Source: Limnephilus marmoratus (Eukaryota; Arthropoda; Insecta; Trichoptera; Limnephilidae). From it: a DNA stretch of 64,000 bases. A program made the position numbers and the translations under genes. Shown piece by piece: positions 46,801 to 58,639 of the stretch. Below the pieces are notes generated by a model. The model did no database searches. It worked only from the letters and a program-made list of their open reading frames with translations, and was not told where the DNA came from. The stretch is from positions 22,914,770 through 22,978,769 of the forward strand of contig OU862923.1 in assembly GCA_917880885.1 (NCBI GenBank), in the 5' to 3' direction. Each line of letters opens with the position of its first letter. The first letter of the stretch is position 1.

Positions 46801-49800
46801 GACTGAAACCGCTTTTGTAGGACAGAAGGATTTTCACTGACTCGGTATTTCTAAATAAACTTCTAAACGTTTTTTTTTTACATTAACCCCACACAGGAGG
46901 CCCTGAGGGATATTATTTTCAGGGCCTATGTCATCTTTAACTCGTAGAATGCCGTTCGTGCACCGGTGTGTTTGAGATTTTACACGCGATTTTGACCCTT
47001 ATGTAAAAAGAAAGTGTATGAAGAACACGGTCAGAATCGCTTGCTCTATTATCGCCCTTTACCATAGAGAAAACCGCAATGCGCCTGGTCACTCCAAATA
47101 ATTTATATTAATAATTTACCGGAGCGCGGGAATGTGCGCAGTTCTTGCGCATGCGCGGGAAAAATTCCTTTATCTACGATTTTGACCTTTCTATGTACAA
47201 AATTTCTCAAGGTCGGTGTCAGAATCGCTGGACACGAAATGTCATTGGGTGTCATGGATGCCGCTTTTTGCGAACGCTAATTGGTGGAACTTTTTGCTGG
47301 CCTACCCCGGCAAACCACCGGTTAAGTATGCTGCGTGGAGGGTCTTTTTATGGAAAGGTTCGAGAGGAAGTTCCAGTAAGCAAAAAAGATATGAGGGGTG
47401 GATAAGAATCTGTGAGTGTGAAAGTGATGGACATATGAATCCATCCCACTCTTTGCGGTTCGAATGGGTCGAAAGAGACAAGCTGGAGAGATCAAAGGGT
47501 CTCCCCAAACCGGCCTCTTCCGATCCGGTGAACCTGGGCACCCCTGCTAAATTACGGGGTGACCTATGGTAGAAATGTTGGTTATCCAATAAATGGTTCC
47601 CGCAGTGGCGGTTCCCTTACCCCCCTCCCAAATTCATATATTTGAATTGCTTGCACTGATAAACTTTCCGATTCCACTATGTTAGTTGGCATTTAATTCA
47701 GTGCAGAAATTCTGGGACTAACTACAATTTTATGTATTCCTCATTGCCAAGAATTATAAAGGAGGGAAATAATTATGCCGAGTCTATAGTCTATGTAAAA
47801 GTCCTTAAAAAGGGTGTTAATAAAAAATGTAGGTTGCATCCGAAACTGCTTACAAATTACAACTTCAGATGCACTTGAAAATGGACTGTAAATTCTAACG
47901 ATGAAACAAAACAAATGGCGTTTGCTGGAATTGGGTGATAATAAGTGCAAGGAAAAACAAGGGAAGCAAGGAAGAATGACAACCAATCACTTACTACTGA
48001 ACCTCTGCGAAGGAGCACACAACACAATCACAAATATAGTTTATAATATAGCTCCACCGCGGTACCTCGAGGTAATTATCGCCACAACAACACAAATAAG
48101 TACATAATAAACGATATTTTACTTTTGGTATGGTCAAAAAGCTTCTGAATAAAACGAGATTATGAACATGAACAACACCAACAACAACTTGCTTGCAAGG
48201 TAGTCCCAATTCTTTTTCTGTTTTTTAGAAACAAATGCACTTGAATTTGGTATTTTTCTCTCGTCACTGTTCCAAATTCAAAATGCTTTTCCAAAATGCT
48301 TTTCCAGCAGGGAAAAGTAGGTACTGGGTAAATGACATCCCGGTAGGAACTATGCATATTCTCATTTCAAAACCAAATAATGTATGTTGTTGTTTTCAGG
48401 ACAATTCGCTGGGCGATATGGAGGTTAACATGACCTTGGAAGAGTCAGGGATTGTGGTGGAGGATGGGGGCACTCTGGGGGGAGTAGCCACCGGGAAGGA
48501 CGCCCTCACTCTTCTAGACAACGTATCCACCAGGGCTGCTTTCCTTGACCAGCTTATGGAGGTATGAATAAACATAGAATGTAGAAGAACACTACAAATG
48601 CCTTCCATAAAGACAGCCTCTATTTGGAAGTACCTGAAGTATTTTTTGGATAACCAACACCTCAAGTGGTTCTCTATCTTTGGTGACTTAGCAGGAGTAC
48701 CCGAGTTCATTGGGTGAAGTTTGCCTAGGTCTTGGCAGCGGATGCGTTTGCTCACCTTCTGCGTGGCAGGCTGGATCGGGAGATACTGGTTGAGGGAGAC
48801 CTTTTGACCTCTCCAGCCGGACTATCTCGACCCATCCCTTGCATCGTAGTTGGAAGGGTGGATTCATACGTCCTTCGCTCCTGGACATACTTACCCCCAG
48901 ATTCCTAACCACCCCTCATACTTTATTCCTTCCCAGATCTTCCTGTCCTCCCTTTCTTAAAAAGATCCTTCACACAGCATCCCTAAGATGGCAGGCCTCG
49001 GGGAAAATTATTTTCCTCAGGGCCACCTCCTGTGTGAAATTAATATAAAAATAAAAAATAAAAGAATCGAAACCAATGTCGCCACTGACCTAGTACCTTC
49101 TGGTTTTAGCCCATTTAGCAAGCACTCTGTCTCTTACACTTGCCTGATATTGTATATCGCATCTCACTAGAATTTCATAACGATGGTGAAACACAGGCTT
49201 ATTAAATTTTAATTGTGATATCTCAGATTTTTGGATCACGAAACTCGCCCACATGGCATTTCTTGAGTTCTTCTTTCTTTGAGATAAAGAAGCTCTCGGA
49301 TGTTTTAAAAAATTTTCTAACTGGAATTAATTATTGGATATTTTATAATGTGTTTATTTACTCAAAACCCTTTTTTTATTTAATCATGTGAGCTTCGTCA
49401 TTGGAATAAGTGTATTTTTATGTACATATTATTTTCCTGTTGTAACATTCCTTATTGTTCCGGAAACTAGCTCAGAAATATTTAAATAAATGCAGTTTCA
49501 TACACACCTCTGTACTTTCTCCACTCTGCCTTCTCACCGATTCGGGTTCCTTGGGTTGGGACAAGGGGGATGAATTGGAGGTCTGGGGTGTGGGGGGGGG
49601 GCGTTTTTTAAATTTTTAGCAATTAGGGGGCGCTGCGGATCAGCACTCTGTATACTTTCTAACACATTCATCTAATATTGTCATTTACGAAATGTTCATT
49701 CAACATTTCAACTGGCGACATCGACTCTCCGTTTTACATATTTTGCGTCTTAACTCTACTCTCGCTCCTCTCTCTCCCTGCCCCTATGAACTCGTGGGAC

Positions 49801-52800
49801 CTGTGGCTCTACCCTGCACTTCTCCCTTCTTCTGTTCCTGTCTTTTCAACCCATATCGGTCAACACTTTCTTTGTCTTTGAATGCACAATGCTGGAGATA
49901 TCTGTTACATCTTTCTTCAAATTATTGTACTAACAGGAGTTATGTCTTTCGGACTCATTATGGATTTTGACATTCTGCCATTTGTTTGTGACAGTTGGAG
50001 GCATTCCTGAAGATGCGTTTCTACGAGATATCGACGGACACGCAGTTCAGCACATTCAGCTCGCTGCAGGACCTGCCGCTGGAGTCTCCCGACTCCATTG
50101 CTTCCATGCTGGACCTGGTGGCCATTACGATCGGAGAACTCACTGATAAGAAGGTCAACCACCTTCACAACATCAAACATTCCCCCAGGTATGTCATATT
50201 TATATTTTCTGGGCTCCGAATGAATCATCTTACATTTTAAACATTGAAAAAACTGTCCAAAATGCATGCTATAATGACCTGAGATGTGAGCACATGTCGC
50301 CTAACCTTTATCGTCATTGGATAATGAACAGTTGAATTGGAAGGTTTCTGCCTCTCTTTTTGACAAACTGCAGTGGTCCCGTGACTCTCATACACACAAT
50401 ACAAGCCTGAGAGACATTTATTTGTTTTTCTAATACATAAAACTGCTTTATTTAAGGGTAGGTATAACTACTACTACTCCTCAACAAAACTTTGGAATAA
50501 AACACTACTGATATTGAATGAGAGAGCTAGGTACAAAGACGTTATATACTGTAGACGAGGGGTAGATATCTCAAAGTGGGAAGCCAAAAGCAAGACAATT
50601 GCACTGGTCTCGATTTCTAGTACATTAGTACTAAACTGTCACTCGTCGAGTAAGGTCGTGTCTTACCAGTAGGAAAATTGCATTTAAAAAGCGCCAAAAT
50701 GCTCTCCTGTGTGATGGGAAAATGTTTCCAAACACGGAAAACAGTGTAGTAAAAGTGAAGAAATAACATTTCATTTATATGTACGCACAAATTACTTATT
50801 ATTATAAGCAATACAATTAATTGTCATGTTCCCCATCCGACAATTTTGTGCATCATTAGAGAAAAAACACACATTCTTTGATTGTTTTATGGTACGGCCA
50901 CACTGAGGCCAACTTCAAACTTTCGGACGATTGTGTAGAAGGGTAGTTCTGGCGTTGGAAGTTTGAGTTGGAAGTTTGGCTTCGGTGTGGATGTAGCATA
51001 TCTTTTTAATACATGAATAACTTTTGAATTAAGAAATTACTGAAAACCGCTGAAAACAAAAGAGTGTTGCTTACTTGCCCCATTATTTTGCGAGTATGTG
51101 AGACTATGGCGAGTCTATTTATATAACGTCATAGACTGTCTGTTCAAATCACGACATTGTTGCAGTGCTTTAAGAAGCTCTATAGCAAATGGTTGCTGAC
51201 TGCAAAGTCAGCTGCACAACACCATAATTAATAAATTTTATAAATACCTAGTAAAAAGTATACCCACTTATGTTAGTGATTGTATTTAATTTGATTTTTA
51301 TTTGATTTAATTAAAATAAAAATAAAAATATATATAATTTTTAATGTTACGCCTCACAAGAGCGCCCCTCTCTGTACGGTAAAACGCAAGAGAACTGTGT
51401 TGCCACCCGGTTGGGTAGTGTTTCTCGAAGAGGCCAGGATTATATGAAGGAGGAAAAACAGATGACGGTGGCTCGTTCCACATAAGAGCCGACTTACACA
51501 AAAGTGAATCGAAGAAACGACCCGTTCGCATGAAGCCAACAACAACTGTGAACGGGTGGTGATTTAATTTAAGTACATTAATTCTTCAATATTCACAAAT
51601 TCAATTTGTGGCGTCATTTTTAATTATATGAAAACAAATTACTTTGTATATATTCAATGTTGATAATTTTCAACAAATTATCAACAGTGTTTCAAAACCA
51701 ATGGTTTCTTCATCAGGATAAAATTAAAATTAAGAAAAATAGTAAAAGACAAAGAAGTATAGACAAATAAGTTCCTATAGACAAAAAACATATATCTTTA
51801 TAATTTTGAGGATAATCTATAAGAGAATAGGACAAATCAAATATTGAAGTCATTCAAGTCTATGAACTTAAATAAAACTGAAAAATCGCGAGAATTGTTG
51901 AGAGACAGCTAAGGGAACGTACCCATACTACGTGACCTGTTCAGGGGGGGTCTTCAAAATACCACGCTTGGTACAAATGAGCAGCGAGGGGCTTAGGTTT
52001 TTGGTCCTGGGGGGGCGGGGGAGGGGGGGGGGGGGGGGGTAAAAATTGCAAAAAGTTGGTCACTTAGTATGGGTACATTCCCTAATATGGAATACTGAGG
52101 GGAGAATTGTGGGTGATTTTAATGAGCAAACTATACTTGTTTGTCTTTTGTTTTTTTCTTAATTTTATGAAGAAACCATTGATTTTGAAACATGTCGATG
52201 ATTTCGATTGTGGTGGGTACAAAGTACTTTGTTATCACATAATTAAAATTATTTTATTTTATTTGAATTTTATATCATGTATTATTATTTACCAGACAGC
52301 GCATCTTCGGACCGGTTCTAGAAAATGGATTTTGGCGCAGACGCTATAACAATGAGCTCTAATACCTTGTTTAAGGAGCTAAATGTCGCAAAATTTATAA
52401 AATTGGGAAGACTTCGGTGGCTGGGTCATGTGGAGAGAATGACCGAGCATCAAGCACCAAAGTCCCTGCTGAACTCAAGACCAATAGGGCGAAGGAGCCT
52501 GGGAAGGCCAAGACTAAGATGGAGCGACAACGTCCTCAAAGACATATCTATCTTGGAGCTTCCAAACTGGAGAGAGCTGGCAAAAAACCGAGATGAGTGG
52601 AGGAAGACTCTTGAGGAGGCCAAGACCCACCAGGGGTTGTAGAGCCAATAGTGATGATGATGATTATTATTTACCAAAACTGTTATTAATCCGGGTAGAA
52701 GCTTAAAATTATTTAATATAATGTATTCCTGTGAAATGAATATGATATTAGTGATATCCTCTTTACTATTTCTATATTTACACCGTTGGAATGCATAGTA

Positions 52801-55800
52801 AACCGTAATTGCTGCGATCTAGCATAAAATGTTCCGTTCCGATGAGCGCTGCACGCCAGTAAAAATATGAATGAATGTACAGTAGAATTTGGATATAATA
52901 GGGTTGCCATCCGTCCCGATATATCGGGACTGTCACCTTTATCGAGCTATCTGTCCCGACGTCCCGACAGAAGCCTTAAATGTCCCGATTGAAATTACGC
53001 AATGCAAATTTTAATTTTCCGTGCGTCCCATAGCCCGTACGTGCCGTGAAGTGCCGTTGGACGGGCGCAGGCGGCCGAAACTGAAAATCCGGAAAGAAAA
53101 TGCCTTCTTTTGAAATTATGCGAGTATTTATTTTCTTTTCCTGCTCACAACACCACAGTAGAAAGAGTTTTTTCATTAATGTCGGCCCAGTGGACTCATG
53201 CTCATGAACGAAATCGTCTGCTCCCAGAGACTGTGGAGTCGATTTTACAGTGTCAAGTCAATTATAACATGACTTGTACAGAGTTCTACAATTATGTTAA
53301 AAGGTACCCAGAATTGTTGAGAAAAGCGAAATCTTCTGAAAAATATGGCCAGCTAACTACTTCTGCTAGTACCAATTAAAGTAACCTATAAAACAAACAT
53401 ATTTACTTACTTATTATAAAATAAAGAAATTGTTTAAGAATTACAAAATTTTTATTTGCTCCATCCTGAAACGTCCCGACGAGACCCTGGCCGAATATGG
53501 CAACCCTAGGATATAACGACTTCGCTTATGACGGCTTACCTTTTTTAGCGACGACAATGTAATCTCAAGTTAGGTTTCATAGTTAGGTACTAGGAAAACG
53601 TATCCTTTTAGTACGACTCCAACCTATTTTGACCTATTTTAAAGATAATTTGCTCGCAGTGTTTTGTTTACAAAACCTACGCACCAATACCTTGTTGCCC
53701 CGTGCCTTGCCTACTCCCCGCGCCCGGGCACGCGTAAATCACAGTCAGTGTTTATCATCTGTTGTGATTAGTTTTAATTTATATCTTAAATGTAAATATA
53801 TATATTACATATATATACCGCTTTCGCAATGTATTGGTTTTTACACTGTTTTTGCAAATAAATAAAATAAAATAAAAAAAATAAATTAGGTTAATAAAAC
53901 AAAATGAGTTCCGTGAAACGAAAGTGTTTTCAATTGAAGAAAAAAGTGCTATATTACACCATTTAGAAGCCGGTGAATCAAATGTAACCCTCGCACAACA
54001 AGCTTAAATTATCCGGCCGTTTTGTGCGTCGGTCCAGTTGAGGGTCGTTATATACGAATGAATGTATTTTCAAGAATTGGAATGAACCTGGCTGGTGTAA
54101 AATAGGAGGCCACGTGGTATGGCAGGTCTATTTATTCTGATGTCAGTACACATTTCCAATTATGTTTGTTCTAAGCATTCAAATTCTATACAAATGTGTG
54201 TTATTCAGATACGTGGATACCCTGGCAGAGCAGTTGAAGCAGAAGTTGACCATCAGCAACAAGATGACTTCCCTCATCGAGGTGGCCAAGCAGAAGAAAA
54301 AGGAGACCCACGACCAAGTCAAAGCTATTATTCCTGTCCTCTCTCTCATCATCACTAAAACTAAGGAGCTACAACAGCAGGTACCAATCACAATCAAAAA
54401 TGTTCAATACAACACTTCGGACGGATTGTTTAAAAAAATTTGAACAATTCATCAAATTAAGTGAATTTTCACGTTCTGTGTAAGTTCTCTTCAAGTTCTG
54501 TTATTATACCATTAGAGGCCGGTTGCTTCATAAAACTGAAATAATCACAAAACTTGTAAAGAACTTTCACAGAATGTGAAAATTAACTTAAAATATTTGA
54601 TGAATTGTTAAATTTTTTTGAAACAACCCATTATGCCGAATTTTTGGGGAATTATGCCGACGGTGACAGCAACAGTTTGGTTAAATACCTATTGTTCTAA
54701 TTTCTCAGGTGTTGTTTGTCCTCTTAAAATTAATAACAGCTTTGTCCATACCTCGCATGGCTAGCGCATGAACCATTCCCAACAGCAAATTAATAATTTT
54801 GTAGAGTAAAGGGCAAAATACAAATACAAATAAATAAAGGGGCAAAGTAGAAACTGGTGAATCTACATCACAATTTGAGTACATTATTACATATAACTAT
54901 TTTTTAAACACTTACTAAACCAGTACTTACATACGCAGCTGAAACGTGGGTACTAACTTAACTAAGAGGAATGAGCGAGCACTGGTCATTTTTGAAAGGA
55001 AAATTTTGAGGCGCATCTTCGGATCGGTTCTAGAAAATGGATTTTGGTGCAGACGTTACATCAATGAGCTAGATACTCTGTTTAAGGAGCTAAATGTCAC
55101 AAAATTCATAAAACTGGAAAGACTTTGGTGGCTGGTTCATGTGGAGAGAATGACCGAGCATCAAGCACCAAAGTCCCTGCTGAACTCAAGACCGATAGGG
55201 CGAAGGAGCCTGAGAAGGCCAAGATTAAGATGGAGCGACAACATCCTCAAAGATATATATACCTTGGAGCTTCTTAACTGGAGAGAGCTGGCACAAAGCC
55301 GCGATGAGTGGAGGAAGACTCTTGAGGAGACCAAGACCCACCAGGGGTCGTAGCCAAGAGTGATGATGATGATAACTTTTTTTGATTTGAGCTGTCGTTT
55401 TTGATTAAATGGATCGTGAAGTTGTAATTTATTAGATTTAAAGTAATCATTCACCAGGGGGTTAATATTAACTGTTCTACCTTTTAAAATTCTGAAAGTG
55501 TTTTAACCTGCTGAAAAAAATGGAAAAAAGTTTTTTTTTTTAAATAAGAGTTTTTTTGGGTTCTCTATGTGATATAAACCAGCTTCCCTACTTGTACTAT
55601 GAGTTTGAAGAAAGTTATAAGAGATGTTTTAATATATAAAAGAGGTCATATTAAAATGAATTTCCACCATAAATTAAAGGTTTCCAAATTAGAAACAATC
55701 AGTATTTTTTTCTTTGAATCTTTATTATATTGATGTATGCATCGTTGTTATTTTGCCTTTTTCCTACACATTATTGCAGTGTCATTGTTCTTTCAAGATA

Positions 55801-56005
55801 TCTCTTATCTTCCTTCTTCTATCGCTGGGTATAGACTTTCTTCATTCTTTTATTTCCCGGCTCATGTACAACATGAGAGATTGATTATTTTTATTTTTGA
55901 CTATTTAAATAATGATGTGTTTTGTTTTTCCAGATCGAAGCCGATATTTCAAAGAGATACAACAAACGAACTGTCAACCTGATGGGTGGAGTGAAGACTT
56001 TATAA
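37851..56005 (+). CDS. CDK5RAP3: CDK5 regulatory subunit-associated protein 3 (C53/LZAP)
   Basis: C53 works with the UFM1 ligase UFL1-DDRGK1 at the ER surface in ribosome UFMylation and ER-phagy. Exons are 37851-37856, 38012-38425, 44080-44232, 44635-44862, 46254-46385, 48400-48561, 49995-50188, 54209-54380 and 55934-56005. All phases match and give about 510 residues, close to the human 506. Family blocks include PIDIHTGKLLDWLVSRRH, HYFHCIKI-type sequence (YFHCIKIIDILK), RYGSQRMKDWQEI, LLVRNVNYEVPSLKKQIAK, DALTLLDN and the end IEADISKRYNKR-TVNLMG. Exon 5 encodes the disordered loop with four IDFG/IDWG motifs, the shuffled ATG8/UFM1-interacting motifs known in C53. Exon 1 encodes only Met-Asn. 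Exon 5 may instead use a GC donor at 46392, adding Val-Lys. Confidence 0.95.
38654..39397. mobile_element. Fold-back MITE family A, copy 2 (CDK5RAP3 intron 2)
   Basis: It starts gggtgaaatgcagatcctgc and ends ggatctgcattcctccc. The centre here is a direct repeat of gcccgctacacaaaccctgc plus cgtaggct, unlike copy 1, whose centre has a different pair. Confidence 0.8.
39425..39795 (+). pseudogene. Non-LTR reverse transcriptase C-terminal remnant
   Basis: The frames give LEHRRQVGMLSLFYWYFNER and, at 39640 to 39720, LNSTAWLWNDLPASMFPPSS. These match the LWNSLP-VFP tail of CR1/Jockey-like elements. A counterpart lies at 51300 to 51560. Confidence 0.65.
40419..41092. mobile_element. Fold-back MITE, first duplicate
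   Basis: The arms share gacggcgttcctagataa, ggaaaatccgaatctgaaag and gcaatattaactgaatta with their inverses. The centre is the same taacatggtttgtg / cgcctactcgcgt pair found in the centre of family A copy 1. Confidence 0.7.
42056..42729. mobile_element. Fold-back MITE, second duplicate
   Basis: This is the same element as 40419-41092, shifted by 1,637 bp in the tandem duplication. Confidence 0.7.
42866..43460. repeat. Interspersed repeat family C
   Basis: Matches 50525 to 51130 closely and 12625 to 13330 more distantly. It begins near a gacgcagggtagaaatctca block and ends at the atggcgagtctat block. Confidence 0.65.
44363..44520. mobile_element. Minus-strand tRNA-Ala-like sequence joined to an RTE family 2 tail
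   Basis: On the minus strand, a perfect T arm (gcggg ttcaaat cccgc) and the loop ctagcaa (anticodon AGC) lie at about 44363-44413. The anticodon stem is imperfect and the 5' half of a cloverleaf is missing. Directly after it on the plus strand comes tgtatgagacaatgtatgaa to cagcgtgatggttag, the 3' end also seen (inverted) at 58640 to 58760. Confidence 0.5.
45123..45858. mobile_element. Fold-back MITE family A, copy 3 (CDK5RAP3 intron 4)
   Basis: It starts gggtgaaatgcagatccggg and ends cggatctgcattcctccc. The centre again carries gcccgctacacaaaccct direct repeats, as in copy 2. Confidence 0.8.
45930..46935. repeat. Fragments of family E around exon 5 of CDK5RAP3
   Basis: Partial copies occur at about 45945-46085 and 46870-46935. 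The exon at 46254-46385 lies between them. The rest is AT-rich intron. Confidence 0.5.
46985..47640 (-). repeat. Family G repeat pair followed by a family E reverse copy
   Basis: Family G wording (gaacacggtcagaatcgctt) lies at about 47015 and a second start (cgattttgacctttctatg) at 47177. The family E copy runs from about 47225 to 47640, ending cccccctcccaaattc. Confidence 0.6.
48640..49045 (+). repeat. Interspersed repeat family E in CDK5RAP3 intron 6
   Basis: Runs from ggataaccaacacctcaagt to a gccacctcctgtgtgaaatta end. It lies 80 bp after exon 6. Confidence 0.65.
50525..51130. repeat. Interspersed repeat family C in CDK5RAP3 intron 7
   Basis: Contains gacgttatatactgtagacg, the gaaaatgtttcca block and ggtacggccacactgaggcc. 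It is a close match to the copy beside the tandem duplication. Confidence 0.65.
51300..51560 (-). pseudogene. Non-LTR reverse transcriptase C-terminal remnant
   Basis: On the minus strand the frame reads FFDSLLCKSALMWNEPPSSV followed by FPPSYNP, the LWN-P-S-FP-YN tail of CR1/Jockey-like elements. Confidence 0.65.
52290..52665 (+). pseudogene. RTE-type retrotransposon 3' end, copy 2 (family 1)
   Basis: The 105-residue frame at 52325-52642 is intact here, with KLGRLRWLGHVERMTEHQAP, GRPRLRWSDNVLKDIS and ELAKNRDEWRKTLEEAKTHQ then stop. A gtgatgatgatga tail follows. The copy is 5'-truncated. Confidence 0.8.
52899..53508 (+). mobile_element. Internally deleted hAT transposon
   Basis: The inverted tips are tagggttgccat and atggcaaccct-a. 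An exact 8 bp duplication, ggatataa, flanks the element (52891-52898 and 53509-53516). Repeated gtcccgac motifs follow the left tip and precede the right tip. Only the C-terminal part of the transposase is kept. Confidence 0.85.
53110..53379 (+). pseudogene. hAT transposase C-terminal dimerisation domain
   Basis: The 89-residue frame reads LFSFPAHNTTVERVFSLMSA then QWTHAHERNRLLPETVESIL, and ends with SCxEFY-like CTEFYNYVKRYPELLRK. This is the hAT dimerisation region (ERVFS, RNRL). The catalytic core is absent, so it cannot be an active transposase. Confidence 0.8.
54930..55378 (+). pseudogene. RTE-type retrotransposon 3' end, copy 3 (family 1)
   Basis: The frame at 54946-55353 reads NERALVIFERKILRRIFGSV and on to RLRWSDNILKDIYTLELLNW, ELAQSRDEWRKTLEETKTHQ and stop. 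A gtgatgatgatga tail follows. It lies in the last intron of CDK5RAP3. Confidence 0.8.
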
Positions 56006-56114
56006 TATCATAGAATTATTTTTGGGAAAAGATGTAATAATGTATAACAAAATTGTACATTATGTATTGTAGGGATATAATTTTATATAATGTGCATTTG
56101 TATATAAAATACAA

Positions 56115-56120
56115 AATAAA
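56115..56120 (+). promoter_or_regulatory. CDK5RAP3 polyadenylation signal
   Basis: The canonical aataaa lies 110 bp after the stop codon, followed by a T-rich stretch. Confidence 0.7.
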
Positions 56121-56129
56121 ATTATTTTT

Positions 56130-56690
56130 TTCGTAAATGTTTTATTTTTACACAATTTAATGTAACATACCTACTTAAAAGTAATTTATTACAGGTTTCA
56201 AAAATTGTGAGTATATATTGCTTCTAATGAGGTGATTTTTTACCAAAATGGCTTGTAAAATTTTTGCACCACATCAACAGAATAAACCCTACCACTCATC
56301 AACAATTTATTCGGTCACTACCATAGAATAAATAAGAAAACGAGAAATGCATGGAAAACATGATCCAAAAGTCTGAGGATTTTCTGCTTAAATTTTATAT
56401 CCAGGACTTTTCACCATCATTATGAAATGCAAATGGGATGGCAATGTACAATATCAGGCAAGTGTAAAAGAGGCAGAGCAAGTGCTGAATGGGCCAGAAC
56501 CAAAAATTACTATTTGCCGGAGGTGGTTCGTGACTGAGATTGCCAGCAGCGCATTTCACTTTTAAAATTTAACCAGTATGTAAATTAGGTGCAGCAAATT
56601 AATTAATGGGGTTACTGCGATGCATTCATTCCACTAAGTTACATTTGTAAAATAATTTGGAAATGCACAGTGGTCAATTTTAGGGCCAAC
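56130..56690. other. Intergenic DNA downstream of CDK5RAP3
   Basis: No recognised gene. The tip accctgtata near 56691 resembles a Tc1/mariner-type end but has no visible partner. Confidence 0.35.
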
Positions 56691-56694
56691 CCTG

Positions 56695-57350
56695 TATATT
56701 ATATACGTCTCAATTATGAGTAAATGTTTTCATTCGTTAAACATTTTGTGTATGCAGATGATACGGCACTCATAATATCGCATAAAGACCTGATTACTGA
56801 AATGAACCTTATGCAGCATGATTTTATTGCCCTCCTGAAATGGTCTCATGATGCAGGTCTCGTAATAAATTCTAAATAAACTAAAATTATACTAAAACAA
56901 AAATTAAGATCTCCACATGCCAGGTATAATGTAATTCCTTTGTTATATACACACACATTTGACTGCTTACATAAAAATGTTGCACAACCCTGTTTATGCA
57001 AAACATGGGAGAAACAAGAAATGGGTTGTACACAATGTTTGTAAACATCTACAGGCTATTGTGGGTAGGATTTATAAAATAAAATATTTCATGCCTATAA
57101 GTAATTTTAAATTAATCTACATATCTCTGGCTGAATCCACGATACGTTATGGAATTACTTCTTGGGGGCATTCTTGTAAAATTAATATAAGTTATACCCA
57201 AACATTACAAAACTCCCTTACAAAAATGTTCATTCATAAATATACTAATGCACACAGAAGTAACACTAAATTAATGTACAAGTCTCTGAATGTTTTGCCT
57301 GTCACAGGATTATTGTTTTATAATATTGTAAGTTAACATGTTATATTGTC
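56695..57350 (+). pseudogene. Non-LTR reverse transcriptase fragment
   Basis: From about 56740 the frame reads KHFVYADDTALIISHKDLIT, containing the catalytic YADD, then LLKWSHDAGLVINSK before a stop. At 56959 to 57336 the post-RT part continues with ICKHLQAIVGRIYKIKYF-type sequence and STIRYGITSWGHSC. Several stops break it. Confidence 0.7.
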
Positions 57351-57737
57351 CGATTCCTTGTATAGGGAAAGAGTTTTCCATAAACATAATACAAGATTGA
57401 CTCAAAATGATTTTTTCAATATTAGGTAGAACATTATCCAAAATCTAGTTTGAGGATTTTGATTCTTAGGGTGACACCACATTAATTCTCAGTGTGGCAT
57501 TATCCGCACCGGGTGCCAGTCATGCTGGCTACGCACTGCCTCTACCCCATCACCTTTCCTTCCCTTCAGCCTCCTGCTCACCTCTTTCCTTACCCCTTTC
57601 ACCCCCTTCAGCCTCACAACATACCACAATTGGGGATGCCATAGTCCGACTGGCTTCGGACAGTTGGAAATATTGTTTAGTATTCACACTAAAAAAGATC
57701 TCAGTGATGACATCATAATGGATTTTTTTTCTTATAG

Positions 57738-57901
57738 AAAAAAAGCCATACCAAATGTTGATGAAGTATTTGCTCCAAAGTGACTTTAAAATAACAGCAG
57801 GAAACTTTTTCACAATAGACTTGATGTTTTTGCACTCTTTGTTTGCTTCTACAACTTTGTATACAATTTTTTTGATGGAATTCACGAACCAATTATGTTT
57901 G
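57738..57901 (+). pseudogene. Gustatory-receptor-like last exon, isolated
   Basis: After an acceptor (ttcttatag) the frame reads QMLMKYLLQSDFKITAGNFF, TIDLMFLHSLFASTTLYTIF, then LMEF. This matches the last transmembrane segment of insect gustatory receptors (F-ID--L--S--A--TY-I-L-QF). The frame continues to 58000, or splices at a gtaagt at 57902. No upstream exons are recognisable in the retrotransposon sequence before it, so I treat it as a gene relic. An odorant receptor is less likely because of the TLYTIFLMEF pattern. Confidence 0.55.
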
Positions 57902-58169
57902 GTAAGTATGTTTTTGTTAAATTATTTTAAAATAAAAAGATTTTGTAAATTACACAACCCATCAATTTTTTCAAAACAAATATTGCTGTACCTATTTTGA
58001 TAACAGGATAAAATATGTCCATGCCTAAAATGATTGCAGGTTTAACGATACAACTACTATTAAATTAACTAGAATATTTTTTTGTTTTACTTAATATGTA
58101 TATTTTAAATTTAGTGTTATTTTTCCTAGTATTGGTAGACACGTAAACAGCAATTCACTAGTCACTAGT

Positions 58170-58560
58170 ATACCGGATGTCCGGGGGTAAAGTGCATTAA
58201 CTTCTGGGAGGTGATTCTGGACGATATTATAAGTAAAAAAGATAAATAACTCTTTCGAAATTCCAACTTTTAGGGGTAGTTTTGTGGTATAAAATTAGAC
58301 CGGCATGTGTGGCCAGCTTTATTATTTTCCACTGTTACGATACGGGCCAATCACAACCATGCAATGTTGGCACAATCATGCCCGGCAGGCTCTCAGCAAG
58401 TAAGATCGTACCTCACACTAAGGATTTTTAGTAGGTACATCTTTTTGTATGGGAAAAAAATGTTGGAATTTCGGAAAAAGTTGTTAATGTTTTTTACTCC
58501 TACCATCATGTAAAATCACCTTCCGAAGTTAACGCGCTTTACCCCTGGACACCCTGTATA
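58170..58560. mobile_element. Tc1/mariner-type MITE
   Basis: Inverted ends: ataccggatgtccgggggta and its counterpart ending ggacaccctgtata, followed inward by matching gaagttaacgcgctttaccc-type sequence. TA dinucleotides lie at both ends. Confidence 0.7.
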
Positions 58561-58639
58561 ATGCTAAATATTTAGTAACTATTTATTTAATTACAAAAAA
58601 CATGATAAGTAACACATTATTCCCAATGAGTTAAGAAAA

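Larger units (their letters stand above)
52879..54066 (+). mobile_element. pogo-like Tc1/mariner remnant interrupted by a hAT element
   Basis: The left tip cagtagaatttggatataa is continued after the hAT insertion by cgacttcgcttatgacggct. A counterpart near 54046 (gggtcgttatatacgaat) fits the inverted tip. Near 53904 a start MSSVKRK runs, with one frame break, into a helix-turn-helix-type piece (AILHHLEAGESNVTLAQQ-like), the N terminus of pogo/CENP-B transposases. The rest of the transposase is missing. Confidence 0.5.

Noticed and set aside
51960..52040. G-run as a possible functional G-quadruplex element
   Set aside because: It is a simple homopolymer-like G tract with no link to a gene start; similar runs occur at 8.8, 24.1 and 49.6 kb.
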